Shown: positions 6,762 through 6,810 of the stretch, piece by piece
Layout: every line of letters starts with the position of its first letter
Position numbering within the stretch: the stretch's first letter is position 1
Assembly: GCA_028866335.1 (NCBI GenBank)
Contig: JAGWIL010000085.1
Span: forward strand, 1 to 6,810
DNA length: 6,810 nucleotides
Source: Rhodospirillales bacterium
GTDB taxonomy: Bacteria > Pseudomonadota > Alphaproteobacteria > Acetobacterales > Acetobacteraceae
Reading direction: 5' to 3'
The notes under the pieces: generated by a model
What the model saw: only the letters and a program-made list of their open reading frames with translations
What the model was told of the DNA's origin: nothing
Database searches by the model: none
Made by a program: the position numbers and the translations under genes

Positions 6762-6810
6762 GGCGGACGTAGCTCAGTTGGTAGAGCGCCGGTTTGTGGT
6801 ACCGGTTGTC
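6762..6810 (+). tRNA. tRNA-His (anticodon GTG), 3' end outside the window
   Basis: The acceptor strand GCGGACG (6763-6769) is preceded by G at 6762, the extra G-1 typical of tRNA-His. It continues with T8-A9, a D arm with stems GCTC (6772-6775) and GAGC (6784-6787) around AGTTGGTA, and an anticodon stem CCGGT/ACCGG (6789-6793, 6801-6805). The loop TTGTGGT holds anticodon GTG at 6796-6798. The T arm and acceptor 3' strand lie beyond the window. G34 of this tRNA is a known site of queuosine modification. Confidence 0.93.

Overview
The window looks like chromosomal DNA of a GC-rich alphaproteobacterium. The Acetobacteraceae/Rhodospirillales are the best guess, from the glnB-glnA pairing and the general look of the GlnA, GlnB and aminotransferase proteins; this is inference, since no rRNA or other phylogenetic marker is present. 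Most of the window is densely packed housekeeping sequence, with one accessory-looking, less GC-rich patch at about 1.9-3.3 kb.

Layout. (1) 18-1755, minus strand: a tightly overlapping queE-queD-queC operon for making 7-cyano-7-deazaguanine (preQ0), the precursor of the tRNA base queuosine. (2) 1756-1900: divergent intergenic region with nested inverted repeats and a possible sigma70-type promoter for the plus-strand gene. (3) 1901-3315, plus strand: a small four-cysteine protein with a clear signal peptide, then a decayed coding stretch, then an ORF with a lysozyme-like domain and a C-terminal LysM domain. I read this as a candidate secreted muramidase/periplasmic partner (possibly effector/immunity) module whose hydrolase gene has lost its original 5' end. 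(4) 3316-5393, minus strand: glnB-glnA, encoding the PII nitrogen sensor and type I glutamine synthetase. A sigma54-like -24/-12 element lies upstream, a perfect hairpin lies between the genes, and an intrinsic terminator follows glnA. (5) 5554-6735, plus strand: a class I/II PLP aminotransferase, preceded by an 8-codon upstream ORF whose stop overlaps the proposed GTG start. (6) 6762-6810: the 5' part of tRNA-His(GTG), cut by the window end.

How the parts relate. QueD, QueE and QueC are consecutive enzymes, and tRNA-His(GUG) is one of the four tRNAs that receive queuosine, so pathway and substrate lie in the same 7 kb. GlnB controls glutamine synthetase activity (through the adenylyltransferase) and NtrC-dependent transcription, so the glnBA pair is a self-contained nitrogen-control unit. 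The most unusual observations are the QueD with both expected catalytic residues (Cys and C-terminal Glu) replaced, and the muramidase ORF with an in-frame relic upstream that has an ideal ribosome binding site but GTA where the start codon should be.
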